Assembly (NCBI GenBank): GCA_963971225.1
Contig: OZ020270.1
Span: forward strand, 29,945,123 to 30,009,122
Length of the DNA stretch: 64,000 bases
Reading direction: 5' to 3'
Origin: Melieria omissa
Lineage: Eukaryota > Arthropoda > Insecta > Diptera > Ulidiidae
Positions 10,633 to 22,085 of the stretch are shown piece after piece. Both the position numbers and the translations under genes were made by a program. The stretch's first letter is position 1. Each line of letters begins with the position of its first letter. The notes beneath the pieces are model-generated. The model saw only the letters and a program-made list of their open reading frames with translations, did no database searches and was not told the DNA's origin.

Positions 10633-10900
10633 TCGGTAGAAATCTCGTTGTACAGCTGCTTGTATATTGCGGTAGGTGTATGTTATTTGGGGTGGCGCGT
10701 AAGTCTGGTTATAAAGCATGAAGCATTAAGTGCCCAAGATGGATGGTGTTGAGTTGGCGTTGTTAATTTTAAAGGCAGGTCGTACTTTCTACCGAATTGT
10801 ATGTATCTTGTGATAGCGGAAGTTATGCGCTGAGGGCGTTTTCGAGCTAACGAATTTTTATAATCATTTGCTAGTATTCGATTCTTGCTTAAGTTGCTTA

Positions 10901-11609
10901 AGGGGTCTACGTATAAAGTTTCAAAAAATCGTTTTTTTTACATAATTTTCATTTTTTGACGTGAGGAATGTTATTTTCAATGGATTTGGGTAAACTCTTC
11001 ACGGTTATTGAGCTGTAGAGCATTGAGCACGCTCGCTCACGGTGTTTCCGCGCGCTCCCTGTGAACTTTAAACGCGTTTTCCCGAAAGCCGTATTTTTCT
11101 AACTTGCACGATTTTAAGAAAAGTTTTACACGCATCGATTCGATTTCTTTTTTAACTTGCTCAGAAAACATGTCGCTATGGTTAGACACGAGCTTTTGAC
11201 AAAATATGGTTTTTTTATTATAAAGGGAATAAACATTTGAAAAAAAGGGAAAAATAACTTTTATTTCAAAAATGTCCACCATTTCGAGATATTTTTGAAT
11301 TTTACAAAAAGCTCGTGTCTAAGCATAGCTGATGAATATCAATTATAGATTAGTTTCATTTTTTGTTGTAGGTTACGTGGTTGGCGCAAAATCCTGCAGG
11401 AAAATTGATATCAAAATTCTGATGAGGGCACGTTCAAGGTCATCCTACACTCAAATATGTAGAAATATAATTTTTATGACCTTGCTTCTTGAAAGATTAC
11501 GATTAAATAAGCAAAAAACGAAAAAATGAGTGAATATCGTTTTTCGTTCCTTCGTAATAAATTTTGAAAAAAAGGTTCGAAAATCAGGCCGCTACGTAGA
11601 CGACCCCCT
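10901..11609. mobile_element. MITE-like insertion in I-like LINE ORF2
   Basis: The LINE reading stops at about 10897 and resumes at about 11612. The intervening 0.7 kb is AT-rich and has imperfect inverted ends: AGGGGTCTACGTA on the left and the complement of AGGGGGTCGTCTACGTA on the right. No coding capacity. The target duplication is unclear (CTTAA on the left, CTTGA on the right, one mismatch). Confidence 0.5.
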
Positions 11610-14214
11610 TGAGATTAGTTTTGGAAGAAGGCACCGCGTTGCATCTTCGGCTCTATCAGCGATTGAGGGGAGTCCTGATTCCGCTAAGAGGTTTTTATTG
11701 GAGTTGTTGGAAATACTCGAATGCTACGGCTTATCGCTTTATGGTAAGGCGCAAACAGCTGCCCGATATTGCTTTTAGCACAGTGGCCGTATATCGGGAG
11801 TCCGTAGTCGATTTTTGATAATATCAATGCCCTGGTGACGGTGATGAGTGTCGATGGATGGATAAGGCGATGTTTAGATGACTATACTTAACGTAGTGAA
11901 CAACATATTGACATATTTACAATTATTCTTAAAACTATATCTATTGTCAAATATTATTCCTAGGATTTTTAGGTTGTGTACACATTTTATGGTGTTTCTG
12001 TTAAAAGTTAGATTGGTGTTGAAACAGTTAATTTTTCGACAAATGTGAAAAATACTGGTTTTTTCTGTAGCAATCAGTTAGTATACTACGAAAGCTGTTC
12101 ATTACTGCATTTTTGCCAATGTTTTTGGTGAATACAACTAGGTCATCCGCGTACAACATGTGGTCAAGGTACGGGTATTTCGTTAGATAGATTTGAAAGG
12201 GGAAATGTGCACTGAGACCAAAATTGATCAATTGTGCTCCTTGTGGTGTGCCATTTTGAGGTGGATTTAATGCTGAGAAGAAACCGTTTACTTTGACTCT
12301 GCATCTTCTGTTGGACAAAAAGCTTTTAACAAAATTAAACATTTTTGGTCCAACTTTCCATTTGGTGAGTTGACGCAAGACAATGTTGACACCAATGCGG
12401 TCAAAAGACTTTTGGAAATCAATAGCAAGAACGCTGATATGGTCTCTTGCCGACAAAGCTGTGCTAATGATGTGGTCAAGATGCAGAAGTACATCCCTGT
12501 ACCCTGGCTTTTCTTGAAAGCGACTTGATTGGGATGTATAAATTTATTATTTTGCGCGAACCACATCAATCGACTAGCGATTATTTTTTCTAAAACTTTA
12601 CCGAGGCATGGTAGGAGTGAGATTGGCCTATAACTATCGATTTCTGAAATGGGTTTGTTGGGTTTATGGATGGGTACGATTGTGGAGGTTTTCCAAATTT
12701 GGGGGTAAATGCTTCTGTAGAAAATTGAGTTGTATAGGTTGATCAGACGTGTTTTTAATGGGATGGGGAGGTTTTTAATCATTGGGTATGAGATTTTATC
12801 GATACCGGGTGTTTTACCGTTTACTGATTTGAGCAATAGTTCGTGTTCTATAAGTGTAATATTTGCGTCAATTTGTTTGGCAGAGGGTGACAGATGGGAG
12901 TATGTGTGTGTAGTTGTGTTAAGAAAGTGGTATTTGTTGTTGATGAACTGGCTGGAGAAATTGTTGTCGGATGAGTTGTCTGAGAAATGGTGTGCGAGTA
13001 CGTTTGCAATGTCATGTGGGGTAGAAAGTGGGCCATTAGAGGTGTTAATTAAGTTGATTCTAAATTGTTTTGGCGTGCCGGCGAGCATTTCAATATCGCA
13101 CCAAATTTTGTGGGATGCTGAGAGTGGGTTGATCTTGCTAGTTAGGATTTCAAACCTCTTCTTTTTTGCAAATTTTAGCATTCAATCGAAATATTGCATT
13201 AGCTTTCTTATAATTGATAAGGTTTTGGTTTGTTGGATGTCATCTTAGTACGTGGAAAGCTTTTTGTTTGTTGGAGCGCAGAGAAGAAAGTTTGGCGTTC
13301 CACCACGGAACTGACTGGTTAGGGGGTGGTTTTTTAGTCTGCGGTATTGTAAAATGATCCGCCGAGCGTATTAGAGGACGTCTATTGATTGATGTTTCTT
13401 GAGACCGGGAAATTTTCGGAGAGCTGCTCACATGATTTTTTGAATTTGGGCCAGTCTGCGACATTAGTGTTGAAATTTCTGCATGCGATAAAATTTTTGT
13501 TGGTTAACCCAGAAACTAATACTTGTAATAATTGGGAAGTGATCACTTCCGTGCATGCTATTAAGAATTTTCCATGAGCACCTAAGTGCAAGACTGGCGG
13601 AGCAGAGGGTCAGGTCGACGTGGGTAAAAGTGTTATGAGTGGATAAGTGGGTGGGTGACCCGTTGTTGAGGATAATACGATTCGATGAAAGAATCACGTC
13701 TTCAATATGCTTACCTCTAAAGTTCGTTGATGTTGTGCCCCATAGCGAACTCCACGAGTTAAGGTCTCCGGCCAATATGACTGATATCGAAAATTTGTTC
13801 AAAATTTGTAATATATCTAATGAGGTAAAGTGCTGAGAAGGGGGATGTAAATGCAAATTATTGCTATTTTTCTAGCGAGGTTTAGCTCAATTGCTTGTAT
13901 GGGTGAGTTTATTTGAATGAGTGAATGTGGAATATTTCTGTTAATCAAAATACCAATACCTTGCTTATTTGTGGTGTTGTAAGGCAGATTATGAAAGTAC
14001 GCTTCGTACTGTTTACATAGGTTCGGCTGCAGCCACATTAAAGGCTAAGTGCGTCTCTTGTAGTAGGACGACCGAGGGGTGGTAGGATTTGAATAAGAAT
14101 GCGAGTTCATGATAGTTATTGTAGAAGCCGTTTATGTTCCATTGAGGAATATCAATCACTAGTAGGGCCCTGCGGCTGTGCACGCAAGTTTGAAGTCAAT
14201 GGGCCCAATAAATC

Positions 14215-15200
14215 ATGTTTCTTCATACTACACTCTTTGGGCGGTGCCACGCGTCTTTTATGTTATGCTCAATCCATTCCTCCAGTCGAATGGTGTGACC
14301 CGGTCTCATTGATATGCGGCTTTCATTTCCAATGATACAGTCGCAAAAAATTTAATTAATTAATTGATTGGCACGACAGCCCGCTTACGCGAGACTAAGG
14401 CCTAGCTTCCCGCAACCACCCGTGTTGTGCGTGTGAATTTTGTACGCAGGTGGAAGGGACCTACAGTCCCAAAAAATTTAGTCGCAAAAAATATACCGCC
14501 AGTAGAATGACACATCTATGAGACGATGGTATACAAAACTTCAAAGCTTTCCAACTTATTGTTCCGAAGATATTCCACATTAAAAATTTGGGTTGTATGG
14601 ACGGTGCCATGCCCCTCGTCCAATACTCACCCTACTCTCCCTGTCGAAGGGCACACCTAAATCGTAAGTATGTGCCAAATATCTTGATGTGTGATTTGCA
14701 TTTCCAAAATTATTGAAAACAATAAGGTCACTTAAAAAGTACCACGCCCCTTGTCCAACGCCCATACAATTTAACCACTTGAACGACACGTCTAAGCCAT
14801 GATGCTATATCAAATTTCAATGCTGGCCGACTTATAATTCCAAAGATATTTCATATTAAAAACTTGGTTTCCATTGCCAGTGTCAGGCCCCTCGTCCGAT
14901 ATCCACCCCATTCTCCATGTCGAAGGGCACATCTAAATCGTAAGCTTGTGTCAAACCTCTTAACTGTGTGATTTGTAGTTCCAAAGCTATTCAAAACATT
15001 TGTGTTGCTTAAAAAGTGTCACGCCCCTTGTCCAACGCTCACAAAGTTTTACCAGTGAAACGGCACATCAAACGGTGGCCCCGCACCAAATTTTAATGCT
15101 GCCCGTTTTCTCATTCCGAAGATATTCCATATTGAAAATTTAAGTTGTATGGGCGCTGCTACGCCCCCTTATCAAAAACCCACCCCATTCCCCCTATCGA
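14215..15200 (-). repeat. Tandem repeat, 276-bp period, inside the Helitron
   Basis: The anchor TTCCRAAGATATTYCA occurs at 14562, 14838 and 15114, exactly 276 bp apart each time. Each unit also carries CGTCC, a block like CCCTGTCGAAGGGCAC and a ...CACGCCCCTTGTCCAACGC block. A diverged earlier unit extends to about 14215 and is broken by a truncated SINE. Similar units in inverse orientation lie at 5850-6240. Confidence 0.8.
14355..14463 (-). mobile_element. 5'-truncated SINE (family 1)
   Basis: Only the tail-proximal third of the SINE is present (from CTACAGT leftwards through GGCCTAG to the AATT-rich tail). Flanks ACAGTCGCAAAAAATTTA and ACAGTCCCAAAAAATTTA look like an 18-bp target duplication with one mismatch. 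Confidence 0.75.
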
Positions 15201-15202
15201 AT

Positions 15203-15686
15203 CGCTAAATCGTTTGACACCCATATTGCTGTGACATATATATCATGGCTGATTTGTTATTATAGTGATCGTGGCGAGAAGGCGTATTAGGTGGGCATGG
15301 TCAATCTTGTATATCCTACGTTAACATCAACAAAACTTGAAATCATTTGGTATTAATACTGATTTGCCGACATGTACCGAAGCTTCGTTTTGTTAGTTTA
15401 GTTGGCGTGGAAAGTGAGCGTGGCCGATTATATTATAGCCTTTGCTTGCCGCAATGACACGCTGAATCGTCTGATACCCATATTGCTATAGCAAATATAC
15501 CATGGCTGATTTGTTATTATAGTGGGCATTGCGAAAAGGCATATCAGGTGGGCGTGGTGAATCTTATATATCCTATGTTAGCATCGATGAAACACGGAAT
15601 CATTTGATATTAATACTGATTTACCGACATGTACCGTAGCTTCGTTTTGTTAGTTTAGTGGGCACGGAAAGTGGGCGTGGCCGATT
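15203..15686 (-). repeat. Tandem repeat, 257-bp period, inside the Helitron
   Basis: CGCTRAATCGT at 15203 and 15460 marks two units; the second is interrupted by LTR retrotransposon A at 15691 and resumes at 31170 with ATAGCCTATG...CGCTGAATCGTTTGATACCC. One further pair is at 9233-9590. Confidence 0.75.
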
Positions 15687-15690
15687 ATAT

Positions 15691-16116
15691 TGAAACGAAG
15701 AGGCACTCTGTGCTGTGCATGAACGCTTTTCCAAGCATACTTTTACGCATGCACTTTGAAGTACGGCAAATTTGGTATAATTCGCTTGGTATAGTCCGAT
15801 ATGGCAAGGATGGTTCTCGAAGAAATGGGCTGTGCGAGAATGGTCGAGCGCTTTCCAATTGGAAGTTGCAAGAAACTTCGGCGCGATAAGAAAACTGGTA
15901 TAAAAGCAGCAGTGTGCAGCGCAATGGGTCGAGTCTGTGTTGAGCAAGCAAAGGGGAAACATGCAATAGTAGTAGTGTAAAGTAGAACAAGTGTAAATCT
16001 GTAAATAAAGTGATTGTTGATTTCTGACTGCGTTTTTACGCTGAGTAATTGAAGTTGTTTTATTTTCAAACACAATCACAACGAACCTTGGAAAACGAAT
16101 TTGGATTTTCGAAACA
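15691..16116 (+). mobile_element. 5' LTR of retrotransposon A
   Basis: 426 bp, TG...CA ends. A TATA box (GGTATAAAAGCAG, about 15896) precedes a polyadenylation signal AATAAAG at about 16006. A strongly deleted reverse-oriented fragment of the same LTR is at 38250-38327. Confidence 0.8.
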
Positions 16117-16119
16117 TTT

Positions 16120-16138
16120 TGTGTCAGAAGTTCGGATT
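16120..16138 (+). promoter_or_regulatory. Primer binding site, leucine-tRNA type
   Basis: TGTGTCAGAAGTTCGGAT begins 3 nt after the LTR and resembles the complement of an insect tRNA-Leu 3' end (TGGTGTCAGAAGTGGGAT), with mismatches. Confidence 0.6.
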
Positions 16139-16177
16139 GTGTTACTGAAAGTAAAATAAAAGTATAAAAACGCAGAC

Positions 16178-17535
16178 ATGGTTAAACTCGAGCTGCTGAA
16201 GGTGGACCAGCTGAAGAAGGAGCAGGCTGTCTGGAATTTGCCGACTGCTGGCGGAAAGGTGGAGTTGCAGCTGCGCTTGCGAGAGGCGTGTGAATCACGT
16301 GGCAACGATTGGGCTGCACACGAGTTCGGAACGCAGGAACAAGAGGCGTCGGCCAAAGTGGAGGAATCGCCTGCGGGTGCTGCGTCGATGCAAAGTACGG
16401 ATGCATCGGCTGCGCCACCACAAGCAATGGAAATGAGCCGGCTTATGGTTGCATTCAAGAAACTTCTGCGAAAATCGAGACTTCAAACCGTGAAAATCGG
16501 GAAATGTCAGCGCAAATAGCAGCGAAACTCGAAACTACAAATCGAGAAATAGCGAAAATGGAATCGGCGAACCGAGAAGTAGCAGAGCGAATGAAAACCA
16601 AGTTTCAGGAAAATTCTGCGCGCTTGGAGCAGAAAGTGGAAGAAATCTCCAACAAGCTAAATGTGAAGGTGGAGTATCTGGGAGCTCAAGTGGAACACTT
16701 GGACAAACGAGTCGACGACCTGGATGATTCCCTGAACAGACGAGTTGACGGTCTGGATGATTCGGTGAACAGAAAAATCGACGAGCGGCTTAGAGAGGTA
16801 CAGCTGCAGGCAAGGGTGCAGTCGGTTGAGGGAAGTTTTGCCATAGAAGTGCCTACTTATGATGGAACTACGTCGTTCGACACATTCAAACTACAATTCG
16901 AGATGGCTGCTTTGGAGAGTCAGTGGACCGATGTTAGGAAAGGTCGGAAACTGATACTGGCTCTAAGAGGTCCTGCGGCTGAGGTAATAAAAACAGTTCC
17001 GGAAGGTTTGAGAGGTGATTACTAGACCGTCATAAGGGCGCTGGCAGCCAGATACAGTGACGAGCACAACAAAATGCTGTATTACTGCGAGCTGAAGAAC
17101 CGTAGACAAAGAGCCAACGAGGCGCTGCAGACATATGCAGCAGATATTGAGCGGCTCGTACAGTTGTGCTTCCCGAAATTCGGCGCTGATGACCTCGAGA
17201 GGATGAAGATTGAGTCATTTATTGAGGGTCTTCATGACCCAGAGGCACGTCGCAGTTTGTTGATGATGGCCAAGCCGACATTTAAGGAGACGGTGACCAG
17301 CGCGATGACGTATGAGGCGGCCTGGAGAGGAAGTTTTCGACATTCATCTGCGGAAAGGCGTCGAGCCCAATCTGGACGTGTCACGTAAAGCCAGACAGTG
17401 AGCTCGGAGGCACCAGCGGGGCTGCGGGCAGTGTCATCTAGAGTCAGTTGCTGGCGATGTGGCAGGCAAGGACACATATCACGAGACTGCCATCTGCGAG
17501 AAAAGCGTTCCGGACAACAGACATCGCCAAGAAGG
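16178..17535 (+). pseudogene. gag: Retrotransposon A Gag, frame-broken
   Basis: The first frame (16178-16519) opens with a SAP-like helical N terminus (KLELLKVDQLKKE). A frameshift near 16460 leads into 16309-17025, which holds a long coiled coil with heptads (NREIAKMESANREVAERMK, then repeated RVDDLDDSLNR units) and the start of the capsid-like domain (VPTYDGTTSFDTFKLQFEMA). A stop at about 17023 (DY then TAG) interrupts it, and the capsid continues in 17026-17388 (ALQTYAADIERLVQLCF). A single zinc knuckle CWRCGRQGHISRDC lies at about 17452-17493. So all Gag modules are present but at least two lesions prevent expression. Gag would form the particle and bind RNA through the knuckle. Confidence 0.8.
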
Positions 17536-17589
17536 GATGACGCTCTGCCAAACCATTCATGCAAAATCGAGCGCAGGCATAATTCGCAG

Positions 17590-18260
17590 GCCGAAAACGA
17601 GGGACAGATTGTGGATGTACGGTCGGTAAGAGTTCTGCAAGAGGAAGATTGGCTTGCGGAAAGGCTACAGAAGGACCAGCGCGAGGATACGGATCTCGCG
17701 AAGATCATCAAAGGCAAAGCGCATAGATTACGGCCGGACTGGCAGGAGATGGCTGATGAGAGCCCGATCGCGAAGGCTTACTGGGCACAGTGGGAAAGTC
17801 TACGTCTGCAGGATGGCTGCCTATACCGCTAGTGGGAGAGCAGGGATGGCAGGACCAGAAAATCCCTAAAAGTGGTCCCGAGAGGCCGAATCGACGATGT
17901 CATCGAGGCAACCCATGACGACTCCAGTGGAGGGCAACTAGGCATGGCAAAAACTGTCGCCAAGATAAGAAGGCGGTTCTATTGGGTAGGATGCCAGGAG
18001 TCTGTCGCTGAGTGGATCAGAGGTTGTAATTGGTGTTCGGCTGCGAAAGGGCCGAGGAGGAGATCGCGGAGCCGCACTCAACGAGTCGAAAGCAGATTAA
18101 CAGCGAGCTTTGGTTTACGGGCTAACCCAGAAGGATTCCAAGAAGGCGATCTGGTAATGCTTTACAACTCGCAGCGGAGGAAAGGTTTGTCTCCGAAACT
18201 TCAAACGTCATAGGAAGGACCGTACAGGGTCGTGACCAGGATTAATGACGTGGTGAACAC
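17590..18260 (+). pseudogene. pol: Retrotransposon A Pol remnant: integrase zinc domain fused to C-terminal module
   Basis: After the Gag zinc knuckle the sequence jumps directly to the segment between RNase H and integrase (LQEEDWLAERLQKDQREDTDLAKI). It then gives the integrase HHCC domain (THDDSSGGQLGMAKTVAKIR, CNWCSAAK) at 17872-18060. It then jumps again to the C-terminal GPY/F module (FQEGDLVMLYN...GPYRVVTRIND). Protease, reverse transcriptase, RNase H and the integrase DDE core are all deleted. Several stops are present. The result is a non-coding derivative with just packaging-like and terminal sequences left. Confidence 0.75.
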
Positions 18261-18294
18261 GTTTCAACGCTGCGGCAACAGAAACGCCAGGTTA

Positions 18295-18656
18295 GGTTAG
18301 GTTGCGGTGGCGGTATCCCATTGTGATACCACATATTTCACCCGTTTTTGAACTGTGTATGCAACACTGTTTTGCCAACATATGTTACAGCACACATTTC
18401 AGCGGATGGGGAAAGGGGGGGACCTACAGTTTAACGCCGAATCCGAACGGCGATTGGCAGTTTTTCGTTCACACTTGGAAGTTTTGCCATTGCCTGCCAA
18501 GAGCGCACTTGTGCTATTCTTGTAATTCTCATTCCCTTCATGTGGATAGCGATAGAAGTAGATGAGTTGTTCACCAGCCCGAACCAGGAATCGAACCTGG
18601 AGCCTTTGGTATGAGAAGCCAGCGCGCTACCCGCTTGACTATCGAGGCCGGCCTTT
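18295..18656 (-). mobile_element. tRNA-derived SINE (family 2)
   Basis: On the minus strand the head reads GCCGGCCTCGATAGTCAAGC (A box) and CCAGGTTCGATTCCTGGTTC (an excellent B box). The body contains GCCGTTCGGATTCGGCG, related to the core of SINE family 1. It is flanked by a 12-bp duplication AACGCCAGGTTA at 18283-18294 and 18657-18668. Confidence 0.82.
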
Positions 18657-18754
18657 AACGCCAGGTTAAAAGTAGTCCATTTGGAGCGCCTGGCGTCTTA
18701 CTCCGGCGGAGCCTCGGTACTTGTTCGGGACGAACAAGTCTAAGTGATGGGCAG

Positions 18755-18794
18755 TGAAGAGAGTCTGTGTTGAGCAAGCAAAGGGGAAACATGC
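18755..18794 (+). mobile_element. 3' LTR of retrotransposon A, left fragment, U3 deleted
   Basis: TGAAGAG is followed at once by AGTCTGTGTTGAGCAAGC, which in the 5' LTR lies about 230 bp further in. The U3 region with the TATA box is therefore missing. The LTR is interrupted at ATGC (18791-18794) by element B and continues at 31010-31165. Confidence 0.7.
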
Positions 18795-21700
18795 TGTACT
18801 GGGCTGCATATAAAGACTCAGATACATAAAACAGGGCCGCGTATTAATGCGACGCACTGCACTAATCGCTAGCGCTAATCAGCCTAGCGCTAATCAAACT
18901 AGACTTGTTCAGCAGTGATCGAGTGAGCGCTCGCTAGTGCTCGTATTCACACTTGGCAGCCAACATGGTTGTTGTTGTTGTCATGCTGAGCCACCCACGC
19001 TGGCGAACGTGAGCGCAGAATTTCGCGCTTCACTTGCGCATTCTCTTTTGCTGTGCGTTCGTACTGCGCTAGCGCGGCGCTCTTAAATCGAATCTGCGTA
19101 TCCAGCAGATAGTGGGGTGTGGCGGTGGTAGTGCACTTCGGCCGCGCTGCACTTTATGACCTTGCGCGAAGTGTTGGTAGGATGCATTTCGGCTGCCGGC
19201 ACTTGCTATTCCAAGAATGTTGTTGTTGTGTCGTGCAGCTGGTGAAGTCTTTGCCGTTCTGGCTGCTGCATTCCACCAACCACGTAAAGGTCACCCCATG
19301 CACCAAATTTTGTCGCATTTCTGCAAAGAAGTGGGGTGATCTGCTGGAATTTGGAAGATCAGGCGATTATGCGCTGTTGCGGCAAAATTTGCCTTTATAA
19401 GCGGCCACCGCAGTAAGATCGGGGAAGTCGTTGGTATGTCGAAGGATGAGTCGTTACGCATAAGTCGTGCCAGATCATTAAGAGGAGTTGCTGAGTGTTA
19501 AGTCAGTGGTTAAGTGGCCAATCCGTGGTGTTCAACAAAGTGGCCTGCGAGAGTTCGTGCGGCCCAATAGTGGCATAAGCCGGTTGTACAGGAGAAAATG
19601 ATGAAGTGCGCGGACATAGTGGCCAATACAAGGGCATAGTGTAAAGACGAAACAATATTCAGTGCCGAGTGAGCGAAATTTCATTTTTATTCAAAAAATC
19701 TCACGAGGCAAAACTTGCCTTTAAAAACAATGTGGTTCTCGTTCTAAAGAAAGTACACCACCAAAGAAATTCAAAACGCCAAAACAGCCAAAAATTCCGA
19801 CTATGCTATATAAGACAAAAAAAAAAAAAAACCCATGCCAATGCTAAACAAACTACCTAAATTGTGCTAAAAACAAAATAATTCTGCTAAAAATTAACTT
19901 AAACTCCGCCAAGTATATCTAAACTGTTTATAAACTATAAATGTGAAGCTGACAAAAATAAAAACGAATACTACTGCTGCCCGGGAATGCTGCTGAGAAT
20001 GCTGAAAGACCAGTCATCGTTGGAGTCGCTAGAAGCTGCGAGACGCATACCAGGATATTGTAGGAGCGTGCAAAGTTGTTGAATTTTTTTTATAATATAA
20101 AAACTAATTAAAATTTCTTACAATATGTGCGTCATATTTCTAAATTTTTAAATTAAATTTGCTAATAACTAATTCCGAAATGGGAAGACATTTTTTTCTT
20201 CTAAATAAAATCCTTATACAAAATTTATATTATTTATGATAACAGGTTTTTTTTTCTAATTAAAATTTTGACAAAAAAAAAAAAAAAAAATATGTGGTGT
20301 ATTTATTTAAAAGAAAACATGTATATGAAAAATTGTGCTAAACAAAGCAAAAATATACATATATTTTTTCTATTAATATTTTATTCTTAAGATTTAATTT
20401 TTGTTAAAAAAATTAAAACTATTAAAAGTTAACTACCATTTGTTTAGGAAAAAAAAAGGGAAACCAAAAATGAAAATATCAAAAAGGTTATTTCTTCTCA
20501 CTATTCTATTTTTAAAAGCGGTTTTTTTATGTCATTAAAACTTATAACTGAAACATGAATTTATCCTATGAAAAATTAAACTTACGAAATATTTAGCAAA
20601 AGAAAAGCGAAGAAGAAAAAAAAAAAAAGAACAAAACAACTGGGTTATATCGGAAAAGACAGAAAAACGCACTTACACCTATGACAAATTTTCCCTATTT
20701 AGCACATCACGTTCCTGAATACGCGCATCATGTCGCTGGGCCCAACGCATCGATGGAGCGAGAAAAACCGTGAGTGAACCAATAACATTTTAATATAATT
20801 TTATATATTGTTATATATATGGGTTTTCGTGCGTTATTTTGAAAAAAAGGGAAAGAAAAGAAACGAAAAGGGGATAATGTCTAAGGAAAAACAAAATAAC
20901 AATACAATTGGCGGAAAATTCTGAGAATTAGTTAGAATAAGAAAAAGGAATTTTGAGAAACAAAAGATTCTTTTTTAATTTTAAAGTTTGATTGGAAAAG
21001 TAATTTAAATTGGAAGAAAAAGGGAGAAAGAAAATTTATTTTTTTTTCTATTTTTGAAAGTGTGGGTTTTTTGGTTTTTTTTATGATGAAACGTTGGTTA
21101 ATTTTGTTTTGGAATATTTGTCTAAGTCTAAGAAAACGGTATGATCTAAGTAACTGAAAAAGGCATTTTTCTTCTCGAGTTAATTTAATTTTAAGCTTTT
21201 GTTGATATTTTTTTTTTGAAATTGAATAAATAAAATTACAATTAAAATTTAATTATAATTTGACCATGAAAAATAGTTTGGAAATTAGATTAAGAATTGA
21301 TTTTGTATTAGGTTAAGATTATGGAATAAAAATTGTTATAATGGTTGCTTAAGCTTAAATAATGTTTGGTCTGTCACTGAAGTGGGGTAAGGAGGGTTAA
21401 GTTTCCATTGGGTTTCCAAATTTCACCTTAGGAAACAAATGGCAGGGCGGGTTAAGAGCATCCCATTCAATGAGGCGATGCTGAGGAATAGGAACAACAG
21501 CAGCAATGGTACTTGCTACCATGTCCGTCCGCTATGTCAGGAGTTAAAGCGTGTGCATAAAAATAATTGTATGTTAGTGTATGTGTGTATGTATCTTTTG
21601 TTATGATTTTCCGGTTGTAAGCTGCTAGGTCGTCGTTGCGGTGCTTGCTGATGTAGATCCAAATGGCTGTAGGTGAGGCGGTATGGCTACGGAGCGGACT

Positions 21701-22062
21701 TGTTGGAGTGGAACCCACGCCAGCTGAAGCTACGGGATAAACAAAGCCAGATGCACGCGTCCAACAAAACCGCTGGCCCCGTAGTCATACTCGTGCTCAC
21801 CGGTCGGAGGTAGGGTGCCGGCATACATGCAACATGAGGACGACTAGCGGCAACCTGCCCCAAGGACTGAGGAGGTGCAGCGGCAGCAGAAGCAAAAGGC
21901 TAGAAACCCAACAGCTAGACACACCGATCTAAATTCGTGGCGCTCAATGGGAGGCATGCCACATGTGGGTACATACAAACACCTACTAGGACATGGCGCC
22001 CAACGTGAGGCCGCTACGAACAGGGCCATGCCGCGTGATCGACCGCACACATACATATAACA
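18795..22062 (+). mobile_element. 5' LTR of retrotransposon B (3268 bp)
   Basis: Nearly identical to 27743-31009. A likely promoter is CTTTATAAG at about 19391, since it sits after a GC-richer first 600 bp; another TATAAA is only 15 bp from the start. The middle (20050-21360) is very AT-rich with A and T runs. The last 420 bp are GC-richer and include a second primer-site-like sequence at 21994-22011. Small open frames inside the LTR are duplicated in both LTRs but show no recognisable domain. Confidence 0.92.
21994..22011 (+). promoter_or_regulatory. Primer-binding-site copy inside the LTR
   Basis: TGGCGCCCAACGTGAGGC differs by one base from the true site at 22068-22085, and the following GCCGCTACG is also shared. 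The same copy is in the 3' LTR at 30941-30958. Confidence 0.8.
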
Positions 22063-22067
22063 GAAAA

Positions 22068-22085
22068 TGGCGCCCAACGTGGGGC
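22068..22085 (+). promoter_or_regulatory. Primer binding site, lysine-tRNA type
   Basis: TGGCGCCCAACGTGGGGC, 5 nt after the LTR, is the exact complement expected for a tRNA-Lys 3' end. Lysine-tRNA priming is established for gypsy, Osvaldo and Ulysses. Confidence 0.9.

Larger units (their letters stand above)
9797..14160 (-). pseudogene. I-like LINE ORF2: endonuclease, reverse transcriptase, RNase H, zinc motif
   Basis: Reading on the minus strand from 14160: endonuclease N terminus (QWNINGFYNN, VVLLQETHL), then GDLNSWSSLWG and the active-site SDHFPI (13464-14160); linker (13240-13464); RT with KTPGIDKISYPMI, SYRPISLLPCLGKVLEKII, IDFQKSFDRIG, GTPQG and YADD (12028-13181); connection region broken by a MITE at 10901-11609; RNase H with TAEATAILEA, CSDSQSC and WIPEHIGVKGNELAD (10102-10480); and the terminal CPFCNSAATIDHLINTCP motif before the stop near 9797. 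Several frameshifts (about 12450, 13460, 13820 and others) make it non-functional. The bases after GTPQG are altered, so the usual hydrophobic strand before YADD is garbled. RNase H plus CCHC tail places it in the I clade. Confidence 0.85.

Noticed and set aside
12730..13248. 172-codon plus-strand frame across the I-like LINE
   Set aside because: It is the antisense of the reverse transcriptase region, which has clear motifs on the minus strand.
14215..15690. CRISPR array or centromeric satellite
   Set aside because: Units are 257-276 bp, diverged and without spacers, and they lie between Helitron ends; they are internal Helitron repeats.
18580..18656. A tRNA gene, given the very good B box
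   Set aside because: The acceptor stem does not pair properly, it lies at the head of a 362-bp unit with a 12-bp target duplication, and it shares a core with another SINE; so a SINE, not a tRNA gene.
20050..21360. AT-rich origin or scaffold-attachment region inside the LTR
   Set aside because: Nothing beyond base composition supports it.
19119..21718. Several open frames of 60-95 codons inside the 5' LTR, repeated in the 3' LTR at 28067-30665
   Set aside because: They are identical because the LTRs are; none has a recognisable domain, and several are antisense. Duplication is not evidence for coding here.
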